DNA of 64,000 bases from Bacteroidales bacterium. Its GTDB lineage: Bacteria; Bacteroidota; Bacteroidia; Bacteroidales; GCA-2748055. The notes beneath the pieces are model-generated. The model saw nothing but the letters and a program-made list of their open reading frames with translations. It was not told the origin of the DNA and did not search any database. Each line of letters starts with the position of its first letter. Position 1 is the stretch's first letter. The position numbers and the translations under genes are program-made. The stretch is taken from positions 1-64,000 of the forward strand of contig JAIOZM010000003.1 of the NCBI GenBank assembly GCA_021740585.1, written 5' to 3'. Below, piece after piece: positions 39,703 to 50,215 of the stretch.

Positions 39703-40083
39703 TTGGAAAAAATTATTCATGAAGGCAGTCCCAAAACTCCGGTAATAAAAGTTAACGGAGAAAGTGGCAATGTTGAAATTACCGGCAGATCTAATCCAGA
39801 GAATTCAAGTGAATTTTATCAACCCTTAATTAACTGGCTGGATGATTATGTCGCTAATCCTGCGCCCAAAACCACCTTATCTTTAAACTTAGAACACTTC
39901 AATACCAGTTCTTCCAAATGCATCCTCGATTTACTTAAACGATTTAAAAGGCTGGATGAAAATGGTAAAGAATTTGTAATAAACTGGTATTATGAAGACG
40001 ATGATGAGGAAATGCTGGAGACGGCTGAAATATATGAAGGTATGACAGGCCTTAAATTCAAAAAGATTCCGGTGCCTGAGTAA
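39703..40083 (+). CDS. SiaC-like regulatory phosphoprotein (DUF1987), TTG start
   Basis: LEHFNTSSSKCILDLLKRFKRLDENGKEFVINWYYEDDDEEMLE matches the SiaC family pattern. Confidence 0.82.
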   Translation: MEKIIHEGSPKTPVIKVNGESGNVEITGRSNPENSSEFYQPLINWLDDYVANPAPKTTLSLNLEHFNTSSSKCILDLLKRFKRLDENGKEFVINWYYEDDDEEMLETAEIYEGMTGLKFKKIPVPE

Positions 40084-40155
40084 TTAACTTCCCGTTTTTG
40101 CCTTTATGCCTATAAAAGATGAATATATCTGGAAATTGTTCTTTTAAGGGGATTA

Positions 40156-42792
40156 TTAAATTCTGATTCCAAATACACAAATATCATCTACTTGTTCATA
40201 ACCTTCCATCCATTCATCTAATGTCTTTGTCATTATCTCATTTTGCATTTTCAGGGACTTATCGGCATTGTTTAAGATTAGTCTTTTAAAAGGTTTGTAC
40301 ATAAATTTCTTTCCTTTGCTGCCACCAAACTGATCAGCATAACCATCTGAAAAAAGATAAAAAATATCTCCTTTATATATGGGGAAGTTATGAGTTACAA
40401 ACTTATCCATGCGGTCGAAATGTGCAATTGGCATTTTGTCGGCAGGAATATCATATAGCTTATAATTTCTATTCTTTTCCGTCTCAAATACGCGCATTAT
40501 ATCTATTGCAGGTGCTTCAAGATCAGATTTCCTCACTAAGTATAGCGAATTATAAGCTCCGGCATACTCAATAGTCTGTTCTTCATGATTAATCGAAATC
40601 AGGGCCATGTCCATACCGTCTCTTTGCTCACCGGAAATGCCCTTTTGCCCTAAAGCATTTATAATCTCCTTTCGTAAGCGACGCAGAATTACTCCAGGAT
40701 GGGTAAGATATTCTTTAAGGATAATCTCCTTCAAAAGCGACATGCCAAGTATACTCATAAATGCTCCGGGTACGCCATGACCGGTAGAGTCGGCAACTAC
40801 AATAAGAGTTCTTCCTTCCAGATGTCCAACCCAGTAAAAATCGCCGGATACTATGTCACGTGGACGAAAAAGCAGAGAATGTTCCGCAATTTTATCGTCC
40901 AGAATAGTAAGATCCGAAAAAGAGGCTGCCTGAATCCTTTTGGCATATTCAATGCTCTTCATTAATTCATTATTGTACTCCTCAATCTCTTCTTTCTGAT
41001 CAAAAACCAGATTTCTCTGGGCTTCAATTTCATCTCTTTGTGAAATAATCTCTTCATTCTGCTGTTCCAGAAAAACATTTTTTTCTTCTATCTCCACCTT
41101 TCTTTTTGCAAGTAAAAGATTCTTTTTTCGGGTAACAATTAAACTCCATAAAATCAGGATAGCCACAATCAGCATTAATCCTATTATCCATTTAAGTGCT
41201 TTTTTTGCTGTTTCCTGTCTTTCAGCCTCCAGTTCTGCCAGCCTTTGTTGCTGTTCAAGGTTTTTGTTTTCTTGTGTCAGCTCTTTTTGTTTTTGCTCCT
41301 CCTGAGCCAGCTGCATATGTGTAATCTTTTGTTCCTGCTCCAAAATCATATTTTCCCTTTCACGTTTTTCCACCAGATTTTTCTGCTGCGAAATTACAAG
41401 GGATTGCCTTAATTTTTCCTGTTCCAAAAGCTGAAGGTCGCTTTCGTTTTGAAGCAGATTTCTGGCTTGTTCCTCTTTTTCCAGTTTCAAATTGAGCTGT
41501 TCTATAGCCAGTTCTTTTACTTTTTCTTCCTTAATACGAAGTTGCAGATCGTTCTCAGACTTTTCCAGCAGTGCCCTTTTTGCTGACTGAGCTTGTTCAT
41601 GCATTTTTTTTGACATTTCTATTGAGTCACGGATATTCAGATAACTCTCGTAATATTCAAGAGCATTTTCAGGGTCATTCCCTGCTTTAAGTATCAGGGA
41701 ATAAGTGTGATAGGAATCTCTTAGTAAATAGGGGTCGTTTGCATTCTCTGCAGATGTGATAGAATTTTTACTGAAAACGCCTGCATTGTAAAGATCACCT
41801 TCATTAAAATATATAAGTGCCACAATGTTTTCTATTCTCGATTTTTCTGCCGAATATTCAGTCTCTTTTAAATTGTTTATAGCTTTTCTTAGCAGATCTT
41901 TGGCTTTTTCCAAATTACCCATATTTTGAAAACATATCCCGGTATTTGCCAGCATAAGTACTTGTCCCCTCAGATCGGTCCCTGCCATTGTTGCATTATT
42001 GTAAGCCTTGATATAAAATTCAGATGCTTCTTCAAAATTTCCGTTTAAGGTCAGGTAATAGGCAATATTATTCTGAATGGCAGAAATTTCTGAAAAGTTT
42101 TCTCCCTCTTTTGAATTCTCAAGTAATTGTTTGCTATAGTGCACGCAGGAGTCATAATCGGGAATACTTCTGAATGATTGGATGAGGTAAATTAGCGCGG
42201 GGGAATTATCCTTGCCCGATTCACCAAGACTACTATTTAATTTTTTGAAGTAAAGAATTGCTGTATCCACCTCATGACTCATCAGACTTGCTATCCCAAT
42301 TTTTTCATACATAAATTGTCTCCTTTGGGGATCATCCTTCCCAAGTAAAGCAAGAGCCTTTTTATAATACGCAGCTTCTTTATCAAACAAGCCTTCCCGA
42401 TTATAACAAATAGCTATTCTTGAATAAATAAGTTTTAGCTTCGCTTGCTCAGATAAATACTCAAAAGCTCCTGCTGACCTTAAATAATATGGTAAGGCCT
42501 GAGCAAAATTGTCCTCAGCAAAATAATTATTAGCCATTATCTCCAGAATAGTTGGTTCAGCTTGTGCATAAGCTGTTTTCATGGCAACCTGCAAAGCTTC
42601 TTCAGCCTTTTTTTGCGATTCATAACCTCGGCCCTCTTTCGAAAGTTGCTCAGCCTCATCAATAAGGAGGTAAAGGGACAGGGAATCGCTCATGGATTTT
42701 TCCGATGTCTGAGCCAAAATAACTCCCGTTAAACTATTGAATAACAATAGTCTGAGTAAAAAAATTGAAAATATGATTTTATTGACCTGCAT
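40156..42792 (-). CDS. TPR-coiled coil-TM SpoIIE-family protein phosphatase (SiaA-like output domain)
   Basis: N-terminal signal and TPRs, long coiled coil, one TM segment, PPM domain (FRPRDIVSGDFYWVG, VVADSTGHGVPGAFMSILG). Confidence 0.9.
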   Translation of the reverse strand: MQVNKIIFSIFLLRLLLFNSLTGVILAQTSEKSMSDSLSLYLLIDEAEQLSKEGRGYESQKKAEEALQVAMKTAYAQAEPTILEIMANNYFAEDNFAQALPYYLRSAGAFEYLSEQAKLKLIYSRIAICYNREGLFDKEAAYYKKALALLGKDDPQRRQFMYEKIGIASLMSHEVDTAILYFKKLNSSLGESGKDNSPALIYLIQSFRSIPDYDSCVHYSKQLLENSKEGENFSEISAIQNNIAYYLTLNGNFEEASEFYIKAYNNATMAGTDLRGQVLMLANTGICFQNMGNLEKAKDLLRKAINNLKETEYSAEKSRIENIVALIYFNEGDLYNAGVFSKNSITSAENANDPYLLRDSYHTYSLILKAGNDPENALEYYESYLNIRDSIEMSKKMHEQAQSAKRALLEKSENDLQLRIKEEKVKELAIEQLNLKLEKEEQARNLLQNESDLQLLEQEKLRQSLVISQQKNLVEKRERENMILEQEQKITHMQLAQEEQKQKELTQENKNLEQQQRLAELEAERQETAKKALKWIIGLMLIVAILILWSLIVTRKKNLLLAKRKVEIEEKNVFLEQQNEEIISQRDEIEAQRNLVFDQKEEIEEYNNELMKSIEYAKRIQAASFSDLTILDDKIAEHSLLFRPRDIVSGDFYWVGHLEGRTLIVVADSTGHGVPGAFMSILGMSLLKEIILKEYLTHPGVILRRLRKEIINALGQKGISGEQRDGMDMALISINHEEQTIEYAGAYNSLYLVRKSDLEAPAIDIMRVFETEKNRNYKLYDIPADKMPIAHFDRMDKFVTHNFPIYKGDIFYLFSDGYADQFGGSKGKKFMYKPFKRLILNNADKSLKMQNEIMTKTLDEWMEGYEQVDDICVFGIRI

Positions 42793-42803
42793 ACTCCGGA
42801 TTC

Positions 42804-45152
42804 TTAATTTAACCGATAGGAAAGTCCAAAGCTTATATTCCGTCTCGACTGTGGATTATAAACCAGATTCTCATCAATAAAAGTGGCGTTCAGACTCCCG
42901 TATTTTTCATCGAAAAGATTATTCGCTTTTAAGAAAATATTAAGATTTTGACTCAGATTATAACTTGCCATAAAATTCATTGCATAATAACCGTCGGTTT
43001 CATTAAATAACTCATCGTACAATCCTTCAAAAGGTATGAGTACTCTTAACCATTTACTCATCCAGTGACTTTCAATATAAATATATAAGTTCTCAGCAGG
43101 TTCCATCGATATTTTAAGTTTACCCATATGTCTGGGAGTAAGGTTAAAATATTCTGCAACAATTTCTCTTACATTGGGCATTCTGTCCTGCCGTTCCTGA
43201 AAGATGAGGCTAAGTTCAACATCCATGTTAATAGATTTAACCAAATTATCGATACGAAAAGTAGTCTGACTCCCAAACATATTTGATATAGCCTTTGTGT
43301 TATTCACCCATGTTCTAACCGAATCGTTTATAGCATTTTCTAAAGCAAATTCGTTAATACTTTTTGTTTCTGAAATTATGTGATCGCGTATCTGATATAG
43401 AAACAAAGTCTGATAAAGTGTTACTCTTTTTAAGATGGTGGTATTCAACCCTAACTCTAAGGTGTTGAAATTCTCCGGTCTTAGGTTAGGGTTTGGGACG
43501 ACCATGTAATTAACAGCATCCGGCCCCGTCTTATATGCGAGAGACTGGTATGCGATAGAGGCAGGTGGAGCCTTGTATGATGTTCCGGTTGATATCCGCC
43601 ATGAGGTTCTGGCATTTGTTTTATGGAGGATGGCAATATGAGGACTGAAGTTATTTCCATACAGGGTATTCATATCGTATCTCAGACTTGTTAATACCCG
43701 GTATCTTTTATAGGTGTAATAAGATTGAAGAAATCCTGAGCTGTTACTGTAAACAATAGGATTTATTCCAAATTCGTCATATCCTTGAGCAATGCCTGAA
43801 ACTTTTTCGCTAAAACCTGAATAGGATGATTTATTAAAAGGTGCCGACAGAAAATTTGTTACAGGCAGGTTGCCGGATTGATTGTATGAAAATCCCGCAA
43901 CCAATTCCAGATCAGGTAATAAGCTACCTGAAAAGGATTGTTCGAACATCATATCATTTGAAGCAGAATAGCGGTAAACATCTTCCATTTCAGGGATAAA
44001 AGTGAGTCCCTGACTCGAATTATTGTCCATTTTATAAACCAAATAGGAGAACAATGAGTTTGAAGAGAATCTTAAAAATTCCTTCTTATAGCTCAAACTG
44101 GTTTTCTCAATACGATCGCCCCAGTAATTTTGCGGATTATTATATTTATAAAATGCAGGTGAAAGGCCTAATGAACTATGGGTTCTGCGGTACATATTGT
44201 CGTAAGATAAGCTTACTCCCCTGAAATTAAACAACATTCCCATCATGTGAGAGGATGTTCCAAGATCTTGCATTTCAGGACGTTTAAAATCTCCTTCATA
44301 ATTCTCCCCATAATTTTCGCGTATAAAATCATCTGGATCAATTCCTTTAATAACCAATAAATCTTCCGTTACTACCAAAGGATCATATTCTGCTCCGCCA
44401 ATGGTAAATTTTTCCCCACGTGCCTGATAATAATTTAAAGGATTATAAACATCTTCATCTTCATATTGAACATTTAAATTTGTTAGCTCAGATTTACTGC
44501 CGTAAAAACTATATTGAAGAATATTATTATTTTTCCCGCCTTTTCCACCAATAAAAAAATTAATATTATCGTATCCACCTTCACCCAATCCAATATCACC
44601 ACGAACAAAAGTTCCCTTGTCTGCTTCTTTGGTGATAATATTTATCACACCCGAAACCGCATCGGCTCCGTAAATGGCAGAAGCATTACCATAAATAACC
44701 TCTATCTTTTCTGCCTGCCTGATGGGCAGCTGTGAGCCAATGGGCATTCCTGAAACAACACTTGGTTTTACTGGAATACCGTTTATTAATATTTTAGTGT
44801 ATAAATTTCCGGTAAGACCCCAAATCTGGAAACTTTCTCCCAATTCGCCGCTTCCGGGCTGGGAAGTTTGGATTCCCGGTAAGGAATTTAAAACATCGGT
44901 AAGTGTATTATACTGATTTTTAAGTATTTCATCGTGGCTTATTACATAGATTGAAAAAGGAAGTTCGTCGGAGTTTTTAGAGATTCTTCCTGTGGAAACC
45001 ATTTTTTTTAAGCTGGAATCGGGCTCGAAATTTAAGTCGGTTGCACCTAAAGTCTCGATACCAATCAGGCTTTGAAGACTGTCTGTCTGAGCATACGTTA
45101 AGCCGGGAACCGCAAAAACCAAAAATAATATTATTAACCGCTTGTAATTCAT
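42804..45152 (-). CDS. TonB-dependent receptor
   Basis: Plug domain (TLTDVLNSLPGIQTSQPGSG...ASAIYGADAVSGVINIITKEA) and C-terminal beta-barrel. Confidence 0.92.
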   Translation of the reverse strand: MNYKRLIILFLVFAVPGLTYAQTDSLQSLIGIETLGATDLNFEPDSSLKKMVSTGRISKNSDELPFSIYVISHDEILKNQYNTLTDVLNSLPGIQTSQPGSGELGESFQIWGLTGNLYTKILINGIPVKPSVVSGMPIGSQLPIRQAEKIEVIYGNASAIYGADAVSGVINIITKEADKGTFVRGDIGLGEGGYDNINFFIGGKGGKNNNILQYSFYGSKSELTNLNVQYEDEDVYNPLNYYQARGEKFTIGGAEYDPLVVTEDLLVIKGIDPDDFIRENYGENYEGDFKRPEMQDLGTSSHMMGMLFNFRGVSLSYDNMYRRTHSSLGLSPAFYKYNNPQNYWGDRIEKTSLSYKKEFLRFSSNSLFSYLVYKMDNNSSQGLTFIPEMEDVYRYSASNDMMFEQSFSGSLLPDLELVAGFSYNQSGNLPVTNFLSAPFNKSSYSGFSEKVSGIAQGYDEFGINPIVYSNSSGFLQSYYTYKRYRVLTSLRYDMNTLYGNNFSPHIAILHKTNARTSWRISTGTSYKAPPASIAYQSLAYKTGPDAVNYMVVPNPNLRPENFNTLELGLNTTILKRVTLYQTLFLYQIRDHIISETKSINEFALENAINDSVRTWVNNTKAISNMFGSQTTFRIDNLVKSINMDVELSLIFQERQDRMPNVREIVAEYFNLTPRHMGKLKISMEPAENLYIYIESHWMSKWLRVLIPFEGLYDELFNETDGYYAMNFMASYNLSQNLNIFLKANNLFDEKYGSLNATFIDENLVYNPQSRRNISFGLSYRLN

Positions 45153-45169
45153 TATTTTTTATTCATGAT

Positions 45170-45177
45170 CAAAGATA
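45170..45177 (-). promoter_or_regulatory. Bacteroidetes -7 box (TATCTTTG) for the TonB receptor/SpoIIE phosphatase transcript
   Basis: CAAAGATA on + strand, 18 nt upstream of the ATG. Confidence 0.5.
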
Positions 45178-45360
45178 TGAAAAGAATTGCTTTAAAATGA
45201 AATGGTTCTTAGGGTATGGCGCAATCTGCCAAGGAAAATGAATAAAATTTTAAATATATTGAACTGATGCAATCAAAATTAATTTGTGAATCTGTGGCTA
45301 TTATTTTAATCTTATTTCTCAATTTTCATCAACAATAAAAAAAATAGTATTTCCCTTATT

Positions 45361-47607
45361 TCAAAATATACCACTTAATCGTAAACTAATGTTTCTATGC
45401 GGCAAAACGTCCCCGGGCCTTCCCATATATTCGGTGTTGAAAAGATTCTTAACAGCAAGCGAGACTTTCCATTGCTCCGATTTTCTGAATCCAAGAACTA
45501 AATCACTAAGAAAGTATCCTTTGTTATTCACTAACCAATAATCGTAAAATCCTGGCATAATATCTTCACGGGTAAGTTCACCCAGAAAAACCTTGTCGAT
45601 TTTCATGATTTTGGATTTCGCATAAAGATTTAGTCCCATATCAAATTTTCCCAGCCTGATAATCCACTCCAGATTTGCAGAATGTTTTCGTCTGTACTTT
45701 AAAAATTCTGTTTCCGAATCGTCCTTCTTATATTCAACAGGATACATAAACATATATCCCCCTCTGAAACTATTAGTGAACATGCCTATAGACTGGTTCA
45801 ACTGGAATTCGAACTCTGTTCCGTAAACTCTGGAGTTCTCACTATTCCAGGCTTGAAAACCAAGGTCGTAGCTATCTGAAACCGGATCATAGTATTGACC
45901 AAAAACATACTCAATCATATTCTTATTTTGGGAATAGAAAGCTGCCAGATCAATCATCCCGTTTAGACTTCCAATCATCAGGCCTTGTTTTATGCCTATT
46001 TCAGAATTCCATCCCGATTCAGGTTGAATATCCGGATTTGGGTAGATTTTTACGGTGCCCAGCCTTGTTGAAGCAAACTTTTCAGCAATGGATGGATACC
46101 GGTAACCTTGTCCGAATGAAGCACGCAGGAAAGTGTAACCGGCCAGTTTGTAGTTAATCCCCGTACGGAAAATAGGGACTAATTCATCGGGATTTCCATC
46201 CTGAATATTTTGTTCCAGACGCACTCCGGCTACCAGTTTCACATTTTTTTTAACTTCCATGTCGAATTGAGAAAAACCCGCCAAATTCAGGGTCTGATGA
46301 TCCCCATAGAAATTTGATAAAACTTCGCTGTAATTCTCAGAGAAACCAATATTCATAGTCGCAAAATGGGAGAGTTTGTGTTGTAGTTGGTACTCAGTAT
46401 AATAAGTAATGGCATCGCTATTGGTTTGTTCATCATCGGGAAACCTGTTTGAAGTTGCCTGAAGGCGCATGCGCAGATCATGATTGGTATTTTTGTTCCT
46501 TCGGAAGCTAATAAAAGGATCGATGGCATAGAAAGTTCCATTTAACTTTGTGGCAGTAGATTCACTATGCTTTAATGCCCCGGTTATGGCATTTTCCCAT
46601 AATACAAAATCGATTTTCTGCGTCATGCCAGAGTTCAGATTCAGACCATATTTGAGACCTTCAAGTTTTTCACTTTTATGTGACAATCTGAGGCTAAATC
46701 GGCCCAGTTTTTCGTCATTTAACTTTCGGTATCCATTATCAAAAGCAAAGGTGGCGGCTATTCCCAAATCGGTGTTCCCAAACTTCTGCAAATGAGAAAG
46801 TGATGCATTGGTGAAAACTCTGGGGGTATCCCACCATTTCCAATCTTTGTTGGAAGGCTGATCAAAAAATCCGCTTTCGACAAAGAATTTTGTTCTGGGT
46901 TCGATTCCTGCTTCAGCTGTTCTGAAATTAATTACCCCATTCAGAGCGGAAGATCCATATAAAACAGAGGATGCTCCCTTAATGATTTCTATTTGTGATA
47001 AATTTTCGAGAGGTAAAAACTGCCATTTTATATTGCCTGCATCAGCAGCAATAACCGGTAAACCATCAATGAGCGCCATTACCCTGCTGCCGGCTCCATA
47101 GCTGAATCCACTGCCGCCCCTGATCGATGCCTGCCCGTCAAGAACTTCAATTCCGGGAGTTTTAGCTATCAACTCCTGAGGATCAGAAATATGATTATTT
47201 CCCGGGGAATACGCTTTAATAAGTGTCATGGAAACTGTAAGGTCAGACAATTTCTGTTCTACTTTATTAGCGCTTATAACGATCTGATCAATTTCATTTA
47301 CCGCCGGAATTAGTCCGATGTTTAATTGAATTGTGTCGCCCGAATTAAGATTCAGATGTTTAACTTCTGATACATAACCCACATACTGGAATGTAAGGTT
47401 TAACAGGGAGGGACTCAGGTTTATACTATAGTTTCCCTTAGTATCGCTAATGGAACCCTGGTTTCTGCCATAAATAATGTTTGCGCCTACCAGAGGCGTT
47501 TTGTTTTCCGCATCAAAGACTCTTCCGTAAATAAATACTGAATTATCCTGAGCACTGGCATTAAGAAAGATAAGTACTAAAAATAATGTCAGAATGGACC
47601 GCATCAT
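45361..47607 (-). CDS. TonB-dependent receptor with carboxypeptidase-regulatory-like N-domain
   Basis: GRVFDAENKTPLVGANIIYGRNQGSISDTKGNYSI; SVLYGSSALNGVINFRT; C-terminal NLFNTEYMGRPGDVLPHRNISLRLSGIF. Confidence 0.92.
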   Translation of the reverse strand: MMRSILTLFLVLIFLNASAQDNSVFIYGRVFDAENKTPLVGANIIYGRNQGSISDTKGNYSINLSPSLLNLTFQYVGYVSEVKHLNLNSGDTIQLNIGLIPAVNEIDQIVISANKVEQKLSDLTVSMTLIKAYSPGNNHISDPQELIAKTPGIEVLDGQASIRGGSGFSYGAGSRVMALIDGLPVIAADAGNIKWQFLPLENLSQIEIIKGASSVLYGSSALNGVINFRTAEAGIEPRTKFFVESGFFDQPSNKDWKWWDTPRVFTNASLSHLQKFGNTDLGIAATFAFDNGYRKLNDEKLGRFSLRLSHKSEKLEGLKYGLNLNSGMTQKIDFVLWENAITGALKHSESTATKLNGTFYAIDPFISFRRNKNTNHDLRMRLQATSNRFPDDEQTNSDAITYYTEYQLQHKLSHFATMNIGFSENYSEVLSNFYGDHQTLNLAGFSQFDMEVKKNVKLVAGVRLEQNIQDGNPDELVPIFRTGINYKLAGYTFLRASFGQGYRYPSIAEKFASTRLGTVKIYPNPDIQPESGWNSEIGIKQGLMIGSLNGMIDLAAFYSQNKNMIEYVFGQYYDPVSDSYDLGFQAWNSENSRVYGTEFEFQLNQSIGMFTNSFRGGYMFMYPVEYKKDDSETEFLKYRRKHSANLEWIIRLGKFDMGLNLYAKSKIMKIDKVFLGELTREDIMPGFYDYWLVNNKGYFLSDLVLGFRKSEQWKVSLAVKNLFNTEYMGRPGDVLPHRNISLRLSGIF

Positions 47608-48014
47608 TTTGGTTTAAAAGTCATACGTATATCTGTCGGATTCTCCGGGTCTGAAAAATTCGGAAAAGATGTAGTAACTTTTAGCGATGTTTTTGTCAGC
47701 TCCTCAATATTAGTGGTGAGTGGCATTATAAGAGAGTCGGATGCCAAAACTACTTTGGTTTCGTCATAAGCAAAATGCCAGGTGCCAACATAGCCGCCAA
47801 ATGTACCTGAACCGTCTTTATTGAATATAACTTCTCCCTTGAATTTTTCAAGCATCTGACCGGGACCGCTTGCATCGACACCGTTTGCGAGAAGGGTATC
47901 GGAAAACCAACTGATAGAAGTAAGTAGAGTAAATCTTTCAGATTCTTCGTCCTTTTTGCATGAAAAGGCAATGAAAACGGCTATTATAAGTGCTGATACA
48001 ATAAATTTCTTCAT
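47604..48014 (-). CDS. Small lipoprotein (lipocalin-like), overlaps the TonB receptor by 4 nt
   Basis: Lipobox AFSCKKDEE; GTFGGYVGTWHFAYDETKVVL; ATGA overlap. Confidence 0.75.
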   Translation of the reverse strand: MKKFIVSALIIAVFIAFSCKKDEESERFTLLTSISWFSDTLLANGVDASGPGQMLEKFKGEVIFNKDGSGTFGGYVGTWHFAYDETKVVLASDSLIMPLTTNIEELTKTSLKVTTSFPNFSDPENPTDIRMTFKPK

Positions 48015-48489
48015 AATTGGAGCCTTAAAATATTTGTATTTGTTTTGGGTAAAGATAAAGTATAATATTGAAATGTTATAATTCTTGTAGGCTAATGTGT
48101 GGCAGGAGTGGTTGGCGATAGCAATCGGGTGTGGTAGTGTGGGTTAGCTTTTTGAACACCATTTTTAATCATGATGAAGTTGAATGGGAAGGACAGCACT
48201 ATTTTTTTCAAAATTAAAGGCTTGTTTTGAAAGGAGAATTATACGGTTTAATTCCCCAGATTTGGTTCACGATAAAATAAATCGACAATAGTCGACAATA
48301 AAGAATGCAAATATCTTATATATTGCTAACTATATCGATAATTTTCTGTTCGCAATCTTATTTTTTTTTATGTACTTTGAAAAAATAAAAAATTGGTGGA
48401 ACTTTCTATGTAGATCTTAGTGCAAAGAGAGGTTTTAACTGATAATTAGAATTTAATTAAAGCAAAATATTTTCAAAAACTATACTATT

Positions 48490-48858
48490 ATGACAAAGCG
48501 ATTAATGTTTGTTTTAGCCATTTTTTTCAGTTTAAGTATTATTTCCTGTGAAAAACATGTGATTGAATATCCTGAAATTGATGAAACAATTCCGATTGAT
48601 TTTACCACTGAAATAATACCTATTTTTACCGATGCTTGTGTATCATGTCATTCAGGGGGTATAGCACCTAATTTATCTGTAGGAAATGCCTATAATAGTT
48701 TAATTGATGGGGAATACGTAAATATTGAAGTACCCGAATCAAGCGAGTTATACACTAAGCTTTTGCCAGGAACCAGTCATGATGGAAGAATCACGGAACC
48801 AAATCTTGAGAAAATTCTTGTATGGATCAAGCAGGGTGCTAAGGAAAATATTGACTAA
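48490..48858 (+). CDS. Single-heme c-type cytochrome-like lipoprotein
   Basis: Lipobox IISCEK; DACVSCHSGG heme motif; LEKILVWIKQGAKEN. Confidence 0.8.
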   Translation: MTKRLMFVLAIFFSLSIISCEKHVIEYPEIDETIPIDFTTEIIPIFTDACVSCHSGGIAPNLSVGNAYNSLIDGEYVNIEVPESSELYTKLLPGTSHDGRITEPNLEKILVWIKQGAKENID

Positions 48859-48911
48859 TTTTTACTTAGGGATTAAGGAAATACCTGTTTTTTTGGATAT
48901 TACTTATTTTA

Positions 48912-49571
48912 CTACCCCATCATTTCCATCATTGTCTTGACAACATTCTCAGCGCCTTCACCAATTTGCGCGATCGTAGCATCGAGCATATAGCATGGGG
49001 TTGTAACCACTTTGTAGTCAGGGTCTGCCACTACTTCCCCATGTGAAGTATATGTATGTTTGGCACCGGCTTTCTTAATTCCTTCAGCAGTAGACTGATC
49101 CGATCCTATAGTAAGATTTACTCCTTTCAGAACTTTTGCTATCAGAACGGGAGAAATGCAAAGAGCTCCTATGGGAATTTTTTTCCCGTGTGCTGAGCTT
49201 ATTGCTTTCTTTACTTCCGGAATAACATCTCCGTCAGGTCCCTTAAAGGCCCAGTCTGATAAGTTTTTAGCTGCCCCGAATCCTCCCGGGAATAAAAGTC
49301 CGTCGAACTCAACAGCATCAAATTCACTTAAACTTTTTATTTTGCCTCTTGCAATTCGGGCCGACTCAATCAGTACATTGCGGGTTTCGTTCATTTCTTC
49401 ACCCGTTAAGTGATTGATAACATGATGTTGATTAATGTCGGGGGCAAAAATTTCATATTCACATCCAAGTTTTGAAATGGCGTATAAACTGAGGGTTGCT
49501 TCATGAATTTCAGCACCATCATAAACGCCGCAACCTGATAAAACAACAGCAATTTTTTTTGTTTTAGCCAT
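48912..49571 (-). CDS. elbB: Isoprenoid biosynthesis glyoxalase ElbB (DJ-1/PfpI superfamily)
   Basis: KIAVVLSGCGVYDGAEIHEA; LLFPGGFGAAKNLSDWA; GALCISPVLIAK. Confidence 0.92.
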   Translation of the reverse strand: MAKTKKIAVVLSGCGVYDGAEIHEATLSLYAISKLGCEYEIFAPDINQHHVINHLTGEEMNETRNVLIESARIARGKIKSLSEFDAVEFDGLLFPGGFGAAKNLSDWAFKGPDGDVIPEVKKAISSAHGKKIPIGALCISPVLIAKVLKGVNLTIGSDQSTAEGIKKAGAKHTYTSHGEVVADPDYKVVTTPCYMLDATIAQIGEGAENVVKTMMEMMG

Positions 49572-49639
49572 GATTCTTTATATTTTGGTTCAATATCAGC
49601 AAATTAAGAAAAAAAAAGAAAATCAGCTAAATATTTTAT

Positions 49640-50215
49640 ATGTCTTACAATCAAAATATCCACAGATTATTTATTGGGCTTAAAATATATCCCGATTCTA
49701 TCTTTAATAGCCTGAGAGAAGGAATCAGGCAAAAACTTCATAAGGAAAAAATACGCTGGGTTAAGCCAGAGCATTTACATTTAACAATACGATTTTTAGG
49801 GGACACCGACTCGAATCAAATTTCACTGATTTCCAGACAACTAGGGGAAGTTGCAAGTGAAACAAAGTGTTTTAATGTTTCAATAAAGGCCTTAGGTGTT
49901 TTCAGAAGTTTTAGCCATCCGAAAGTCTTATGGGCAGGAGTGGAACAATCCGATCCACTCATAGAATTAAAGAATAAAGTTGATAATGCTTTAAATGAAA
50001 TGGATTATCAGTTTTGCTCTGATAATTATAGCCCTCATTTAACTTTGGGAAGAATGAAAAATATCATAAATAAGGTTGAATTCAGGGATATTATTGTCAA
50101 AAATAATGAAACCCTGTTTTTACAACAGAATGTGAAGAGTATGGTACTATTTGAAAGTATACTGAAAAATGATGGCTCGGAATATATTCCGGTGAGTGAA
50201 CATTTTTTCCTTTAA
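49640..50215 (+). CDS. thpR: RNA 2',3'-cyclic phosphodiesterase
   Basis: Two HxTx motifs: EHLHLTIRFLGD and YSPHLTLGRMK. Confidence 0.92.
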   Translation: MSYNQNIHRLFIGLKIYPDSIFNSLREGIRQKLHKEKIRWVKPEHLHLTIRFLGDTDSNQISLISRQLGEVASETKCFNVSIKALGVFRSFSHPKVLWAGVEQSDPLIELKNKVDNALNEMDYQFCSDNYSPHLTLGRMKNIINKVEFRDIIVKNNETLFLQQNVKSMVLFESILKNDGSEYIPVSEHFFL

